64,000 nt of DNA, taken from Chondrosia reniformis (taxonomy: Eukaryota > Porifera > Demospongiae > Chondrillida > Chondrillidae). The stretch is from the NCBI GenBank assembly GCA_947172415.1, contig OX359197.1, positions 5,829,673 through 5,893,672 of the forward strand, in the 5' to 3' direction. The position numbers were made by a program, and so were the translations under genes. Below, in pieces: positions 10,350 through 19,739 of the stretch (positions within the stretch are counted from its first letter, which is position 1; each line of letters opens with the position of its first letter). Under the pieces are notes generated by a model. The model worked only from the letters and a program-made list of their open reading frames with translations, ran no database searches and was not told the origin of the DNA.

Positions 10350-11894
10350 ATGAAGATGTTGTACCCTTCTAGAGCTTCATTTTCACTATGGACTGCCCTC
10401 GGGACGGTCGTCATTCTTACGTACGTCATTGGGTGTTCACATGCTGATGTGTATTCCCAATCGGATAATCCGAACTGTAGTGAAATGTGCAAAGACGACT
10501 GTACTCCCTTTCCAAATTTTTTCCCGACATGTCCGTGTCCGAGTGGATGTTTGGAACCTAACAGTAACATAAAGTGGCCACCAGTAGAAACTGCTGTTTG
10601 GTACATCGTTGCTGATTTTCTTCCCCTACTGTTTGTTATTCCTATCATCTTATTATTCAACATTAATCTAGCCTTTGGACCTGGTCACTGCCTAGTTTTC
10701 TCCTATCAGATCCTGGGATGCTATGTTACATATAGTGTGTCAAACCCATACTTAGGAAACCCAGTTAATCTCATTTACTCAGGCATTCTTAATATTTTTG
10801 GCTTTATGGTGTTTCATAATCCAGTATTAGAGGCAGTTGCAGTAACCTCATCATGGACCCTAAACCCACCACCTAACCCAACACCTAACCCATATTCATT
10901 TCCGATGCTCATTCTCAGCTACATCAAAGTAGTGTTAGCAATCTTGTACTTTGTATCCATTTTGTTTCTTGTTTCACGTTCTCAGTTTCCATTTGAGCGT
11001 GGTAGTATATCCTGGAGTAAGCTACGTCGTACCCTGCGTCGCTTTAGAGAGAAGCATGCTTATGAAGGATCAGTGTTAGTGGGAACTACTTCAGTACTAA
11101 TTCTCATCTTTGGATATGTAGTGGAAATATCTTTCAATCTTTTGTCAATGGGTGGTAATAATGAGTGTACATGTAAATGTGGAAGTTCTTTTCATATAAA
11201 TCCTTACCATCAAGCTCTAGCTGGCTATAACAGTCAAAGTTTTCCTATCAACATAGCTACTGATTTCATTAGATATGGCAGCTCTTACATTGCCATACCT
11301 GTTATTTCACTTCTGCTACTTCTCTTCTCCTCTCTTGCACTTATATACTATCCTGCAATACAGAATGTGTTTTACTATGTCTGCAAGTGTAACTGTCCAC
11401 GGCTGACTAAGCTAGACCCCGTCATTGATGTATTGCAAGGTGGATATAAACTAAGATTGAGGTTCTTTGCGGGCATTTATCTGTTATACAGAATCCTAAT
11501 TTGGTCTATTTGGGCTTTTGTGATTGATGCTTCAGTAAGACAATTTATACTTACTTATGTTATAACCATTATCTCACTGGTGCATTCAATCTTTCAACCA
11601 TTTCGACAGAAGAGACACAACTACTTTGAATCTCTCAACTTGCTTGCTATCATCTTGGCAAGCTTTGTAAGCAATGCTCTTGTTGTGATCGATGACATTA
11701 ATTTTGACTTATTCAAGTATTCTCTGAATATCACATTTCTTGCATTTCCAGGAGCTCTTGTTATCTTCTACTACATCTATAAACTAGTAAGATGTACTTG
11801 CACAAGAAGGTGCTGCCCGCCCAATGAACCTTCCCCATGTAGCAGGTGGTGGAGTAGCATTGACTATTACGACCAGTTGCAGGAACAAGACTAA
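10350..11894 (+). CDS. Multi-pass membrane protein of unknown function, copy C (intact)
   Basis: This is an intronless ORF of 514 residues. Residues 1-33 look like a signal peptide ending near CSHA. A short Cys-rich ectodomain follows (about 40-72, Cys pairs in CSEMCKDDC and CPCPSGC). After it come roughly ten hydrophobic segments, including VWYIVADFLPLLFVIPIILL, LILIFGYVVEISFNLL and VISLLLLLFSSLALIYY. The C-terminal block has LDPVIDVLQGGYKLRLRFFAG and HSIFQPFRQKRHNYFESLN; I recall similar blocks in membrane regions of large sponge and cnidarian receptor-like proteins, but I cannot name a family. The tail is Cys-rich and basic (CTCTRRCCPP). It probably sits in the plasma membrane. Function is unknown: a channel-like or receptor-like role is possible. 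It lies tail-to-tail with kinase fragment C. Confidence 0.85.
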   Translation: MKMLYPSRASFSLWTALGTVVILTYVIGCSHADVYSQSDNPNCSEMCKDDCTPFPNFFPTCPCPSGCLEPNSNIKWPPVETAVWYIVADFLPLLFVIPIILLFNINLAFGPGHCLVFSYQILGCYVTYSVSNPYLGNPVNLIYSGILNIFGFMVFHNPVLEAVAVTSSWTLNPPPNPTPNPYSFPMLILSYIKVVLAILYFVSILFLVSRSQFPFERGSISWSKLRRTLRRFREKHAYEGSVLVGTTSVLILIFGYVVEISFNLLSMGGNNECTCKCGSSFHINPYHQALAGYNSQSFPINIATDFIRYGSSYIAIPVISLLLLLFSSLALIYYPAIQNVFYYVCKCNCPRLTKLDPVIDVLQGGYKLRLRFFAGIYLLYRILIWSIWAFVIDASVRQFILTYVITIISLVHSIFQPFRQKRHNYFESLNLLAIILASFVSNALVVIDDINFDLFKYSLNITFLAFPGALVIFYYIYKLVRCTCTRRCCPPNEPSPCSRWWSSIDYYDQLQEQD

Positions 11895-12720
11895 AAACAA
11901 TATTTAGTGATCAATTTAACTATTGCAACATATACTCAGTTGAATTAGCTTGGATGTGTATATTAATTATTAAGTATATTCATGCTATACAGTCATACTA
12001 TTTCACAAATAGAGTATTTATTCTAAAACTGATGCATTCCATGGTTGATGTACAAAAGTAAGAATAATATAATAACACATGTATATGTCTGCTTATAGTA
12101 CATAATAGATACTGTTCATCTTTTCTACCGACTAAAGAATAAAAAATAGAATGTGAAGTCTACAGCCAAATAACTTTTAATATATACCGTACTTACAAAT
12201 CCACCATTAGTCTACTGATATTGACAAAGGGATTGCAACTTCTTCGTGTACTTGCTTCTGATTATCAAGAGGCTTCTGATCTTCTGTTTCAGGATCCATT
12301 ATGGGATCTTTCCCTTTAGGTTGAGGGGTTTCCCCTCCAGGCTGATGCTCATTAATAGTGACTTGCTCTTGAGGCTGGTCATCTCTAACTCGAGGTTGAC
12401 CATCTCTAACTCGAGGCTGGTCATCTGTTTGGGGTTGCCTTTCTGATTCCTGTCCTTGTTGAGTAGATAGCTGAACAGAAGTGACACTCACTTCAATGTC
12501 ATCTGTTGAAATGAGACCCTCTTCCAAGTCATCTCCAGCAGAAGTAAGCTTTGGCAACTCTAAGTGATTACATTGTATAGCATTCAATTCATTTGCTGTG
12601 CAAGACGTGAGGCAATATACTGTGTAGTCATTTGAGTAGAGATTTAAAGGTCTACCAAACCCCAATCATTCAATCTGTTAAGCATGGTGAAGAAGAAATA
12701 TCTATAGAATAGAAACTAAA

Positions 12721-13858
12721 CAAGTATTTCGAGTTTAAAAAAACTCGTGGGGCGCCAGGCGCCCCTAAGTAAACTCAAACTACTTGGCTGGTTCTCATAG
12801 ATATCCGGTTAACCGATTTCCGATCGACTCTTGTTGGCCGTCAATTTTTCAAGGCCATATCTCGTAGAAAACGTTTTTGCGCAAGCTTTACGTTACATAG
12901 TATTAGTAAGAGTGGTTTTTAAGTCCATTTCGTTCGTTCAATGTTCTACGCTAAGGAAGAGAAAGCTAATTTTAAGGTAGAAAACGAAAGCTAGCCGAAC
13001 GTCCGCCATTTTTTGACAGATATATATCAGAGAGTACGGTAGTACTCTCTATGTAGGGATGGTACGGGTTGTTTCGTTTTCCCCATACATTGGTATAGGA
13101 GCGAAATTCCGAATTAGGCTGAAAATCGCCAAAACGAGACTATGTAGAGTTGAATATAGAACAAACATGCTATAAATTGGCCTTGAAGGCAAGCGACCGT
13201 GTATCGTTGGCAAAGGAACGAACTTTGAAATCTCCCATTTTCGTTTTCTTCTTCTTCATCTTCTTCATCTTCTTCGCCCGCTGTAACTAAAAAACGAAAT
13301 AAGCCTTCGGACTACTTCTTAATCGAAATTACTCTAAATTTTCCGAGCTGTATTCTTTTGTAGAAGCGAGAGCGATAACGCTATTATTGAGTATGACAGT
13401 TTTCATGGCTCAAGAGTCAAGACCTCAATAAATTCGCCATTTTAATGACGTCATAATCAGTCGAAGATTGCAAAACCAAAGTGGTTTAAAATACAACGAA
13501 TTCCTAGCTTATGCTCCATAAAAAGTACAGAAACTAGAGAACAATAAAAATTTTCTACAAAAATAGTGAAGATGTAGGGATGGCACAAAAAGCATAGAAA
13601 CAAGAAAGGGATGTTACACAGTGAAGCATTAGCTATACATGAATCCTACAAGCAAGGGTGTTGTATGATTCGTGCATATATAGCTAATGCTTCACTGTGT
13701 AACATCCCTTTCTTGTTTCTATGCTTTTTGTGCCATCCCTACATCTTCACTATTTTTGTAGAAAATTTTTATTGTTCTCTATATACAAGACTACGAACAG
13801 GAAGCCATACGTTAACATAATTTCTGAAAACAATATAGGGGCGCCTGTGGCGCCCCAA
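12721..13858. mobile_element. Foldback-like non-autonomous insertion, 1.1 kb
   Basis: Comparison with fragment D (20341) and the full gene (33001) shows that this segment is extra: sister introns read straight from ACTAAA into AATCAACTAGG. Near each end is a GC-rich palindrome (GGGGCGCCAGGCGCCCC left, GGGGCGCCTGTGGCGCCCC right). Inside are a short palindrome AGAGAGTACGGTAGTACTCT (about 13030-13051), a CTT-rich run, and a perfect 102-bp inverted repeat. There is no transposase ORF. Related sequence occurs at 31150-31500, 50105-50690 and, inverted, 54527-54715. The transposition class is not clear to me. Confidence 0.7.
13536..13780. repeat. Perfect 102-bp inverted repeat with 41-nt loop
   Basis: The left arm 13536-13637 is the exact reverse complement of the right arm 13679-13780; the spacer is 13638-13678. 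A transcript would fold into a perfect 102-bp hairpin, a candidate source of small RNA. Perfect identity implies recent origin or arm conversion. Confidence 0.95.
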
Positions 13859-16217
13859 AAATCAACTAGGACTTCCACAATTACCACAATATAACATATA
13901 TTAATTAAACACTAAGCAATCTTGACAGGCCTGAACAAGCATAACTAGGCTTACCTTCACTTGATATTTTCTCCTTCTCCCTCTGGTCCCTTTGTACTAC
14001 CTCAAGATAACTGGGAAGAACGGAGTTGGATTCTCTATTGGGTGTGGGGAATTCCCTTCTTTCATTAGTTGCCACTACTGGACTGGAGTCTGCTCCAGTG
14101 GTGGGTCTACGTCTGCTGACAGAACCTTTACGAACCCTCGCTTTTGCTAAAACATGTAAATACGTATGTACAATGTAGTAATGTACATAAAAGCTCATGT
14201 TGTAATATATCTCTACAGTTGTTTAAAGGTCATGTTAAAGAAAGATATCTAGAAGGGGTCCATCTACACATTTATACAAATGATATGCATAGTACACTCT
14301 ATATAGCTGCAAAACACAAGAAAATTAAGTTTCAGACCAAATTTGGGGAGAGCTACGTACGTATACATATTAAATATATCTACAGCACAACTGTCTGTAC
14401 CTATTCCATAGATAACTACCAACAATAATAACAACTAGACAACACATAAAGAGTCACTAGTTTAGAGGAAATGAGGTTTAGTCAGCAGTTCCTCCCAGCT
14501 AACCTTTGCCTTTCTTGAACACTTGTCCCAACATAAACTGGCTAAATCTTTGAGCATAAAAGTGAGGATTACAGACAGACACAGTTGCCTACAGAGAATT
14601 TTATGTACAACATGACATGATTTCTCAATGATTCATCATTTCTATGGTAATAAACAATATTCTTACTGAGATATGAATACAGGAATCACTAATTCTCATA
14701 CCTTGTCAGCATAAATAGACTTAAATGTGTGCTCCAATTTCTTCTTCAGTCTGTAACTTTGTAATATATCAATTATACCAACAAATAATAAGACCCTCTT
14801 TCCGTCACTTGTTCGAGCAGGAATACCTCCTTCACTGTCTCAGCAGAGAAAAGTAATTAGTATGATTACGCAGGTTAAATAATTAAAGTACAAAATTCTA
14901 TATACATTTAGGCACTAGATTTTGTAAAAATATTAAACCAGTTCATGTATGTAATCAAAATCTATGTAATCAAAATGATAATCTGATTACAAGTAATCAT
15001 TCTCAAATGTCACAAATTTGACCGAAAGAGGTAGTAACATGCAAGAGGCAATTACTCCATTTCTAGCATAGTAAGCTGCTATCCATGTGTGGACTCATTT
15101 AACACCAAGTCTTTAGCCTTTAATGTACTATTACTTCACCCGACACTTAACTGGCTAGAAGATTCGCTTACTTTTGCAACTCTTGTTGTTCCTCCTCTTC
15201 TTGTACCTCTTGTCTCCGACTTACAAACGGTCTTCTTGGAACAGTCTCACTTTTGCGGTACAAAATGGAGTAGGTGAAACGTCTCACTTTCCCCTGCTCT
15301 GCTCCGCCTGGCACTTGGGCTGCAGCTGATGGCTCCTGGATTGCATTGGATGGCCCCCGAGATGGCGGTTGCTTGGCAACCACAGACGTGTCAATTGACT
15401 TCTCCTACAAGATTGCAGTACTCAGGAGTATAAATATGTTCACATTGTTCCTAGCACTGGTCAGTATACTTACTAAGTCCTTCTGGCTGTCTAAATAATG
15501 CACACCTAAGAGTAAGCTGTAATCCATGATTCCAAAACTCTCCAACACCTACGTATATATGTATACATAGGTACACATGTACAGTCTAACAATATATGCT
15601 AGCTAGTCAGCCTATGTAATAGCCCTACTATAAGAGTCCTTATTCACAGTAAGAGCCCTTCACTAATAATTGCCCTTTGAAATGAAATAGCCCTAATATA
15701 AGGGCCCTTATTCACGGTAAGAGCCCACAACTACAAAAGGTCTATTAATATGCAAGAGGTCATACTAAGAAGACCTTTTAAAAGATATTACACCTCTACT
15801 GAACTGTTTCAATGAATGTCTTACCACATGAACTACGAGCTCCCATTACCTTTACGTCTTTATTAATGGTCCTCTCCACAGTTTCATAGTGCTCTGTAGA
15901 CAGGGTGAAGCCCTCTTGATGCATCTGTTGGAAGTCAAGATCCTTGTAAGTTGGACTCTTTTTTCTCTTTCCTTCTCCGAAGCTCTTCTCTTGTAAATCA
16001 ACCCCTGATATTCAAAAGATAACCATCAAAATTAATAAAAAAAATACTGTTAACTTAAGGGTATGGGTATATATTAAGGGTACAGGTATACATTATGGGT
16101 GTACATTAGGGTATGGGTATACATTATTAGTATACACTCCCATAGGAAGCCAATACACTTGATCTCTTACAGACCACTCACCTTTAGGTCATACTTTTCA
16201 TGTACATATTACATGAC

Positions 16218-16569
16218 TCCGCGACCCAAAGAAGATTAAGAGGCACTTAAGAGACTGCAAAATGATTCAAGCACTTATGCGCATGTAAAGGGTACCGCTG
16301 TGGTTGGGCTGAGAGCCTATGAAATTGGCCAGCTACTGAATACTGCCAGGAAAGCCTTTACCAAACAAGGAAGTGTTGAGTCATCGTCTAAAAGTATGAG
16401 TAATGGGGAAGCAGCCGCAGAAGGAGGAAAAGCAATTATCATACTCCTCGATGCCCTTGTCAATTTCTTTGCATCTAGCACTAGTATTGCTCTTGGTTCC
16501 AAATCTGAAAAGGCAGCACTAATAAGAAGTGCAACCCAGGTGCTTGAAGAGGACTTGAAGTGCTATTAA
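16218..16569 (+). other. Unidentified captured exon-like ORF, copy 1
   Basis: At 16217 kinase exon 6 stops abruptly and unrelated DNA begins. After an AG (acceptor-like) the + frame is open from about 16230, read as EALKRLQNDSSTYAHVKGTA, to TAA at 16567-16569. The product is about 110 residues, helical and Ala/Lys/Ser-rich, with a hydrophobic helix IIILLDALVNFFAS. It looks like the last coding exon of an unrelated gene caught at the breakpoint. I do not recognise the family. It recurs at 22411-22760 with several substitutions, so the junction predates duplication of these two units. Confidence 0.5.
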
Positions 16570-17568
16570 CATAGACTAAGTGACTTAGGCTCTCTACCAC
16601 TTTTTGTATCTCAGTCTGTACTGTTAAGGCTGTATTACACACATGCGCGCAGAGCTGGTCTTGTAAACTGTATTCAGACTATCGCTATATGCACATCATG
16701 AATGACAATCAAGTAGCTACACATTATATATCATGAATGTAATAATGATTAAGACCAGTGCCCCATGTCACACGCAGCTGTCTAACTATATAAGATATAT
16801 CTATACTGTCACTACTACTCAGCGAGGGGGGTTTCTAGGGGGTTTTCAGAAATAAGGGCAGCATTTTTTATGAAACAATGTAATAATTGTGATTGTGGCA
16901 AGAGAGCTGTATTAGAAAATGAATTAGTTCTTCTTATAGCCTCATTGCTACTGTTACATTATAGAAAATACCTTCAGGTTACTGTTACATCGTTACATCG
17001 CTTGGGGCCTGGCCTTGTCAGAGATGGCTGCATTATATAAAACATGACTTTGGCTGGGACTTTAAGAGCTGACTGTAATTTGGAGGTGACCACTGATATG
17101 GCTTCTACTGTAAGACATTTGTAATGTGATGGTTGGTCTTTTAAATGCTGGAATAGCCTGACCTGTCGTTCTGGTGCAGCGACCAGTACAGAGAATATCA
17201 GATGTTGCATCACAATTTTGCTCAATCAACAGTACAATTTTATTTTATATACAATAGTTTATTTCATTATACATTCCTTGACCTTTTATATAGCTAAATA
17301 GCTTACTAATTTAAGAATACCATTTCTCACTAGCAGCTTCACTAAAGTAACTTTAACTATTATTTTAATCCAATGGTATATACGGTTCATATAGTAATAT
17401 ATAACTCTTTAATTTTCCTCTATTCAGTCTGAGGGGTATACAATTCAGTTAGCAAAGGAAGTAATCAAATATACATTACCTACTTAGGAAAGCTAAAGTT
17501 GTCATGATGACTTTTTAAGTGATTGTGAAACTAATTTCGGGCAGGGGAGAATGAACATTTTCGCGCTA
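16570..17568. other. Spacer with dispersed repeat upstream of copy D
   Basis: This holds no convincing gene. It carries a piece of the dispersed repeat (about 16995-17170, GACTTTAAGAGCTGACTGTA) and AT-rich DNA shared with the other units. Confidence 0.5.
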
Positions 17569-17640
17569 TACGGTATATGTCTATCACCATTTTGAACCGC
17601 AGTATGAACACTCTATTATACGTACCTCATCGCAAGAACA
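17569..17640 (+). promoter_or_regulatory. Conserved 5' block of membrane-gene copy D
   Basis: This is the same block as before copies B, C and F, starting with TATACGGTATATG and ending at the ATG. Here it is preceded by the uninterrupted ancestral flank, so it serves as the empty-site reference for the pogo insertion. Confidence 0.4.
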
Positions 17641-19212
17641 ATGAAGATGTTGTACCCTTCTAGAGCTTCATTTTCACTATGGACTGCCGTCTGGACGGTC
17701 GTCATTCTTACGTACGTCATTGGGTGTTCACATGCTGATGTGTATTCCCAATCGGATAATGCTAACTGTAGTGAAGTGTGCCAAGACAACTGTACTCCCT
17801 GCCCTAATTGTTTCTCGACATATACGTGTCCGAGTGGATGTTTGGAACCTAACAGTAACATAAAGTGGCCACCAGTAGAAACTGCTGTTTGGTACATCGT
17901 TGCTGATTTTCTTCCCCTACTGTTTGTTATTCCTATCATCTTATTATTCAACATTAATCTAGCCTTTGGACCTGGTCACTGCCTAGTTTTCTTCTATCAG
18001 ATACTGGGATGCTATGTTCTATATAATTTTTTTAATATAGACCCATACAGTGGAAACCCAGTTAATCCCATTTACTCAGGTATTCTTAATATTTTTGGCT
18101 TTATGGTGTTTCATAATCCAGTATTAGAGGCAGTTGCAATATCAAATGTATTTACCTCACCAAGTAACCCACCACCTAACCTACCACCTAACCCATATTC
18201 ATTTCCAATGCTCATCCTCAGCTATATCAAAGTAGTGTTAGCAATCTTGTACTTTGTATCCATTTTGTTTCTTGTTTCACGTTCTCAGTTTCCATTTGAG
18301 CGTGGTAGTATATCCTGGAGTAAGCTACGTCGTGCCCTGCGTCGCTTTAGGGATAAGCATGCTTATGAAGGATCAGTGTTAGTGGGAACCACTTCAGTTC
18401 TAATTCTCATCTTTGGATATGTAGTGGAAATATCTTTCAATCTTTTGTCATTGGGTGGTAATAATGTGTGTACATGCTACTGTGGAAGTTATAATTATAT
18501 GCCTCAATATGCAAAAGTAAAACCTTATCATCGAGCTCTACCTGGCTATACTCAAAGTAGAGGTATCAACATAGCTACTGATTTCATTGGATATGGCAGC
18601 CCTTACATTGCCATACCTGTTATTTCACTTCTGCTACTCCTCTTCTCCTCTCTTGCACTTATATACTATCCTGCAATACAGAATGTGTTTTACTATGTCT
18701 GCAAGTGTAACTGTCCACGGCTGACTAAGCTAGACCCCGTCATTGATGTATTGCAAGGTGGATATAAACTAAGATTGAGGTTCTTTGCAGGCATTTATCT
18801 GTTATACAGAATCTTGATTTGGTCTATTTGGGCTTTTGTGAGTGATGCTTCAACTGTTACAAGACAATTTACACTTACTTGTGTTATAACTGTGATCTTA
18901 CTGGTGCATTCAATCTTTCAACCATTTCGACAGAAGAGACACAACTACTTTGAATCTCTCAACTTGCTTGCTATCATCTTGGCAAGCTTTGGAAGTAATG
19001 CTTTTACTATGCATGATAAAGTTGATGTTACCAAGTATTTTCTTAATATTACATTTCTTGCATTTCCTGGGATTCTTGTTATCTTCTACTACATCTATAA
19101 ACTAGTAAGATGTACTTGTACAAGAAGGTGCTGCCCACCCAATGAACCTTCCCCATGTAGCAGGTGGTGGAGTAGCATTGACTATTACAACCAGTTGCAG
19201 GAACAAGACTGA
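17641..19212 (+). CDS. Multi-pass membrane protein of unknown function, copy D (intact)
   Basis: This is an intronless ORF of 523 residues, the longest of the family. It has the same layout as copy C: signal peptide, Cys-rich ectodomain (CSEVCQDNCTPCPNC), about ten membrane segments and a Cys-rich basic tail. It differs mainly in short loops: YNFFNIDPYSGNP after the second membrane segment, a Pro-rich loop (SNPPPNLPPNPYSF), a Cys loop CTCYCGSYNYMPQYAKVKPY, and an extra TV in SDASTVTRQ. The remainder is almost identical to copy C. The 3' flank after 19212 differs from copies A-C but matches copy F. Function is unknown. Confidence 0.85.
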   Translation: MKMLYPSRASFSLWTAVWTVVILTYVIGCSHADVYSQSDNANCSEVCQDNCTPCPNCFSTYTCPSGCLEPNSNIKWPPVETAVWYIVADFLPLLFVIPIILLFNINLAFGPGHCLVFFYQILGCYVLYNFFNIDPYSGNPVNPIYSGILNIFGFMVFHNPVLEAVAISNVFTSPSNPPPNLPPNPYSFPMLILSYIKVVLAILYFVSILFLVSRSQFPFERGSISWSKLRRALRRFRDKHAYEGSVLVGTTSVLILIFGYVVEISFNLLSLGGNNVCTCYCGSYNYMPQYAKVKPYHRALPGYTQSRGINIATDFIGYGSPYIAIPVISLLLLLFSSLALIYYPAIQNVFYYVCKCNCPRLTKLDPVIDVLQGGYKLRLRFFAGIYLLYRILIWSIWAFVSDASTVTRQFTLTCVITVILLVHSIFQPFRQKRHNYFESLNLLAIILASFGSNAFTMHDKVDVTKYFLNITFLAFPGILVIFYYIYKLVRCTCTRRCCPPNEPSPCSRWWSSIDYYNQLQEQD

Positions 19213-19739
19213 AAACAGTATTTAGTGATCGATTACATTTAACTAACAGTTTATTATTAGACATTAGTATCATGTAATCCAAGCTTGATCGAATAGGGCA
19301 GCCATGTTTTTTGCCACAAAGTACCATACAGTATGTTCATGCATGCTGAATTACATTGCTCTCAATCAAGAAATATGAATGGCTATTAATTAAGAAATAT
19401 ATACTCCATATTAATTTATTATTAATTTCATGATTTAAAGCCATTCATCAAGTGTATTTACTACTTAACCACATGCAATTCATCACTATAGTATATATAG
19501 TATACAGTATAATTATTAAACATATTCATACTATTTCATAAATAGAGTATTTATTCTAAAACTGATGCATTCCATGGCTGATGTACAAAAGTAAGAATAA
19601 TATAATAACACATGTATATGTCTGCTTATAGTACATAATAGATACTGTTCATCTTTTCTACCGACTAAAGAATAAAAAATAGAATGTGAAGTTTACAGCC
19701 AAATATCTTTTAATATATACCATACTTACAAATCCACAA

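Larger units (their letters stand above)
12207..16217 (-). pseudogene. PIP5K 3' fragment C
   Basis: This longer fragment keeps exons 7-13 plus the end of exon 6. Reading down the - strand: truncated exon 6 (about 16217-16182), exon 7 (about 16005-15850), exon 8 with IMDYSLLLG (about 15547-15473), exon 9 (about 15405-15173), exon 10 (about 14838-14706), exon 11 (about 14600-14512), exon 12 (about 14147-13956) and exon 13 (about 12602-12207). Exon 7 has six instead of seven A in its A-run, which shifts the frame. Exon 6 is cut at 16217 where foreign DNA begins. A 1.1-kb foldback insertion sits in intron 12. Exons 12 and 13 are open. As a whole it is a dead copy; the last exon has only two 21-bp repeats against eight in the full gene. 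Confidence 0.8.

Noticed and set aside
10350..11894. Assignment of the membrane family as a GPCR or TRP channel
   Set aside because: More than seven hydrophobic segments and no DRY/NPxxY or TRP-box motif that I can see; resemblance to sponge receptor-like membrane blocks is recollection only.
12246..12446. + strand [18 protein letters not shown], repeated in each unit
   Set aside because: It is the complement of the kinase last exon; the open frame follows from that exon's repeat structure.
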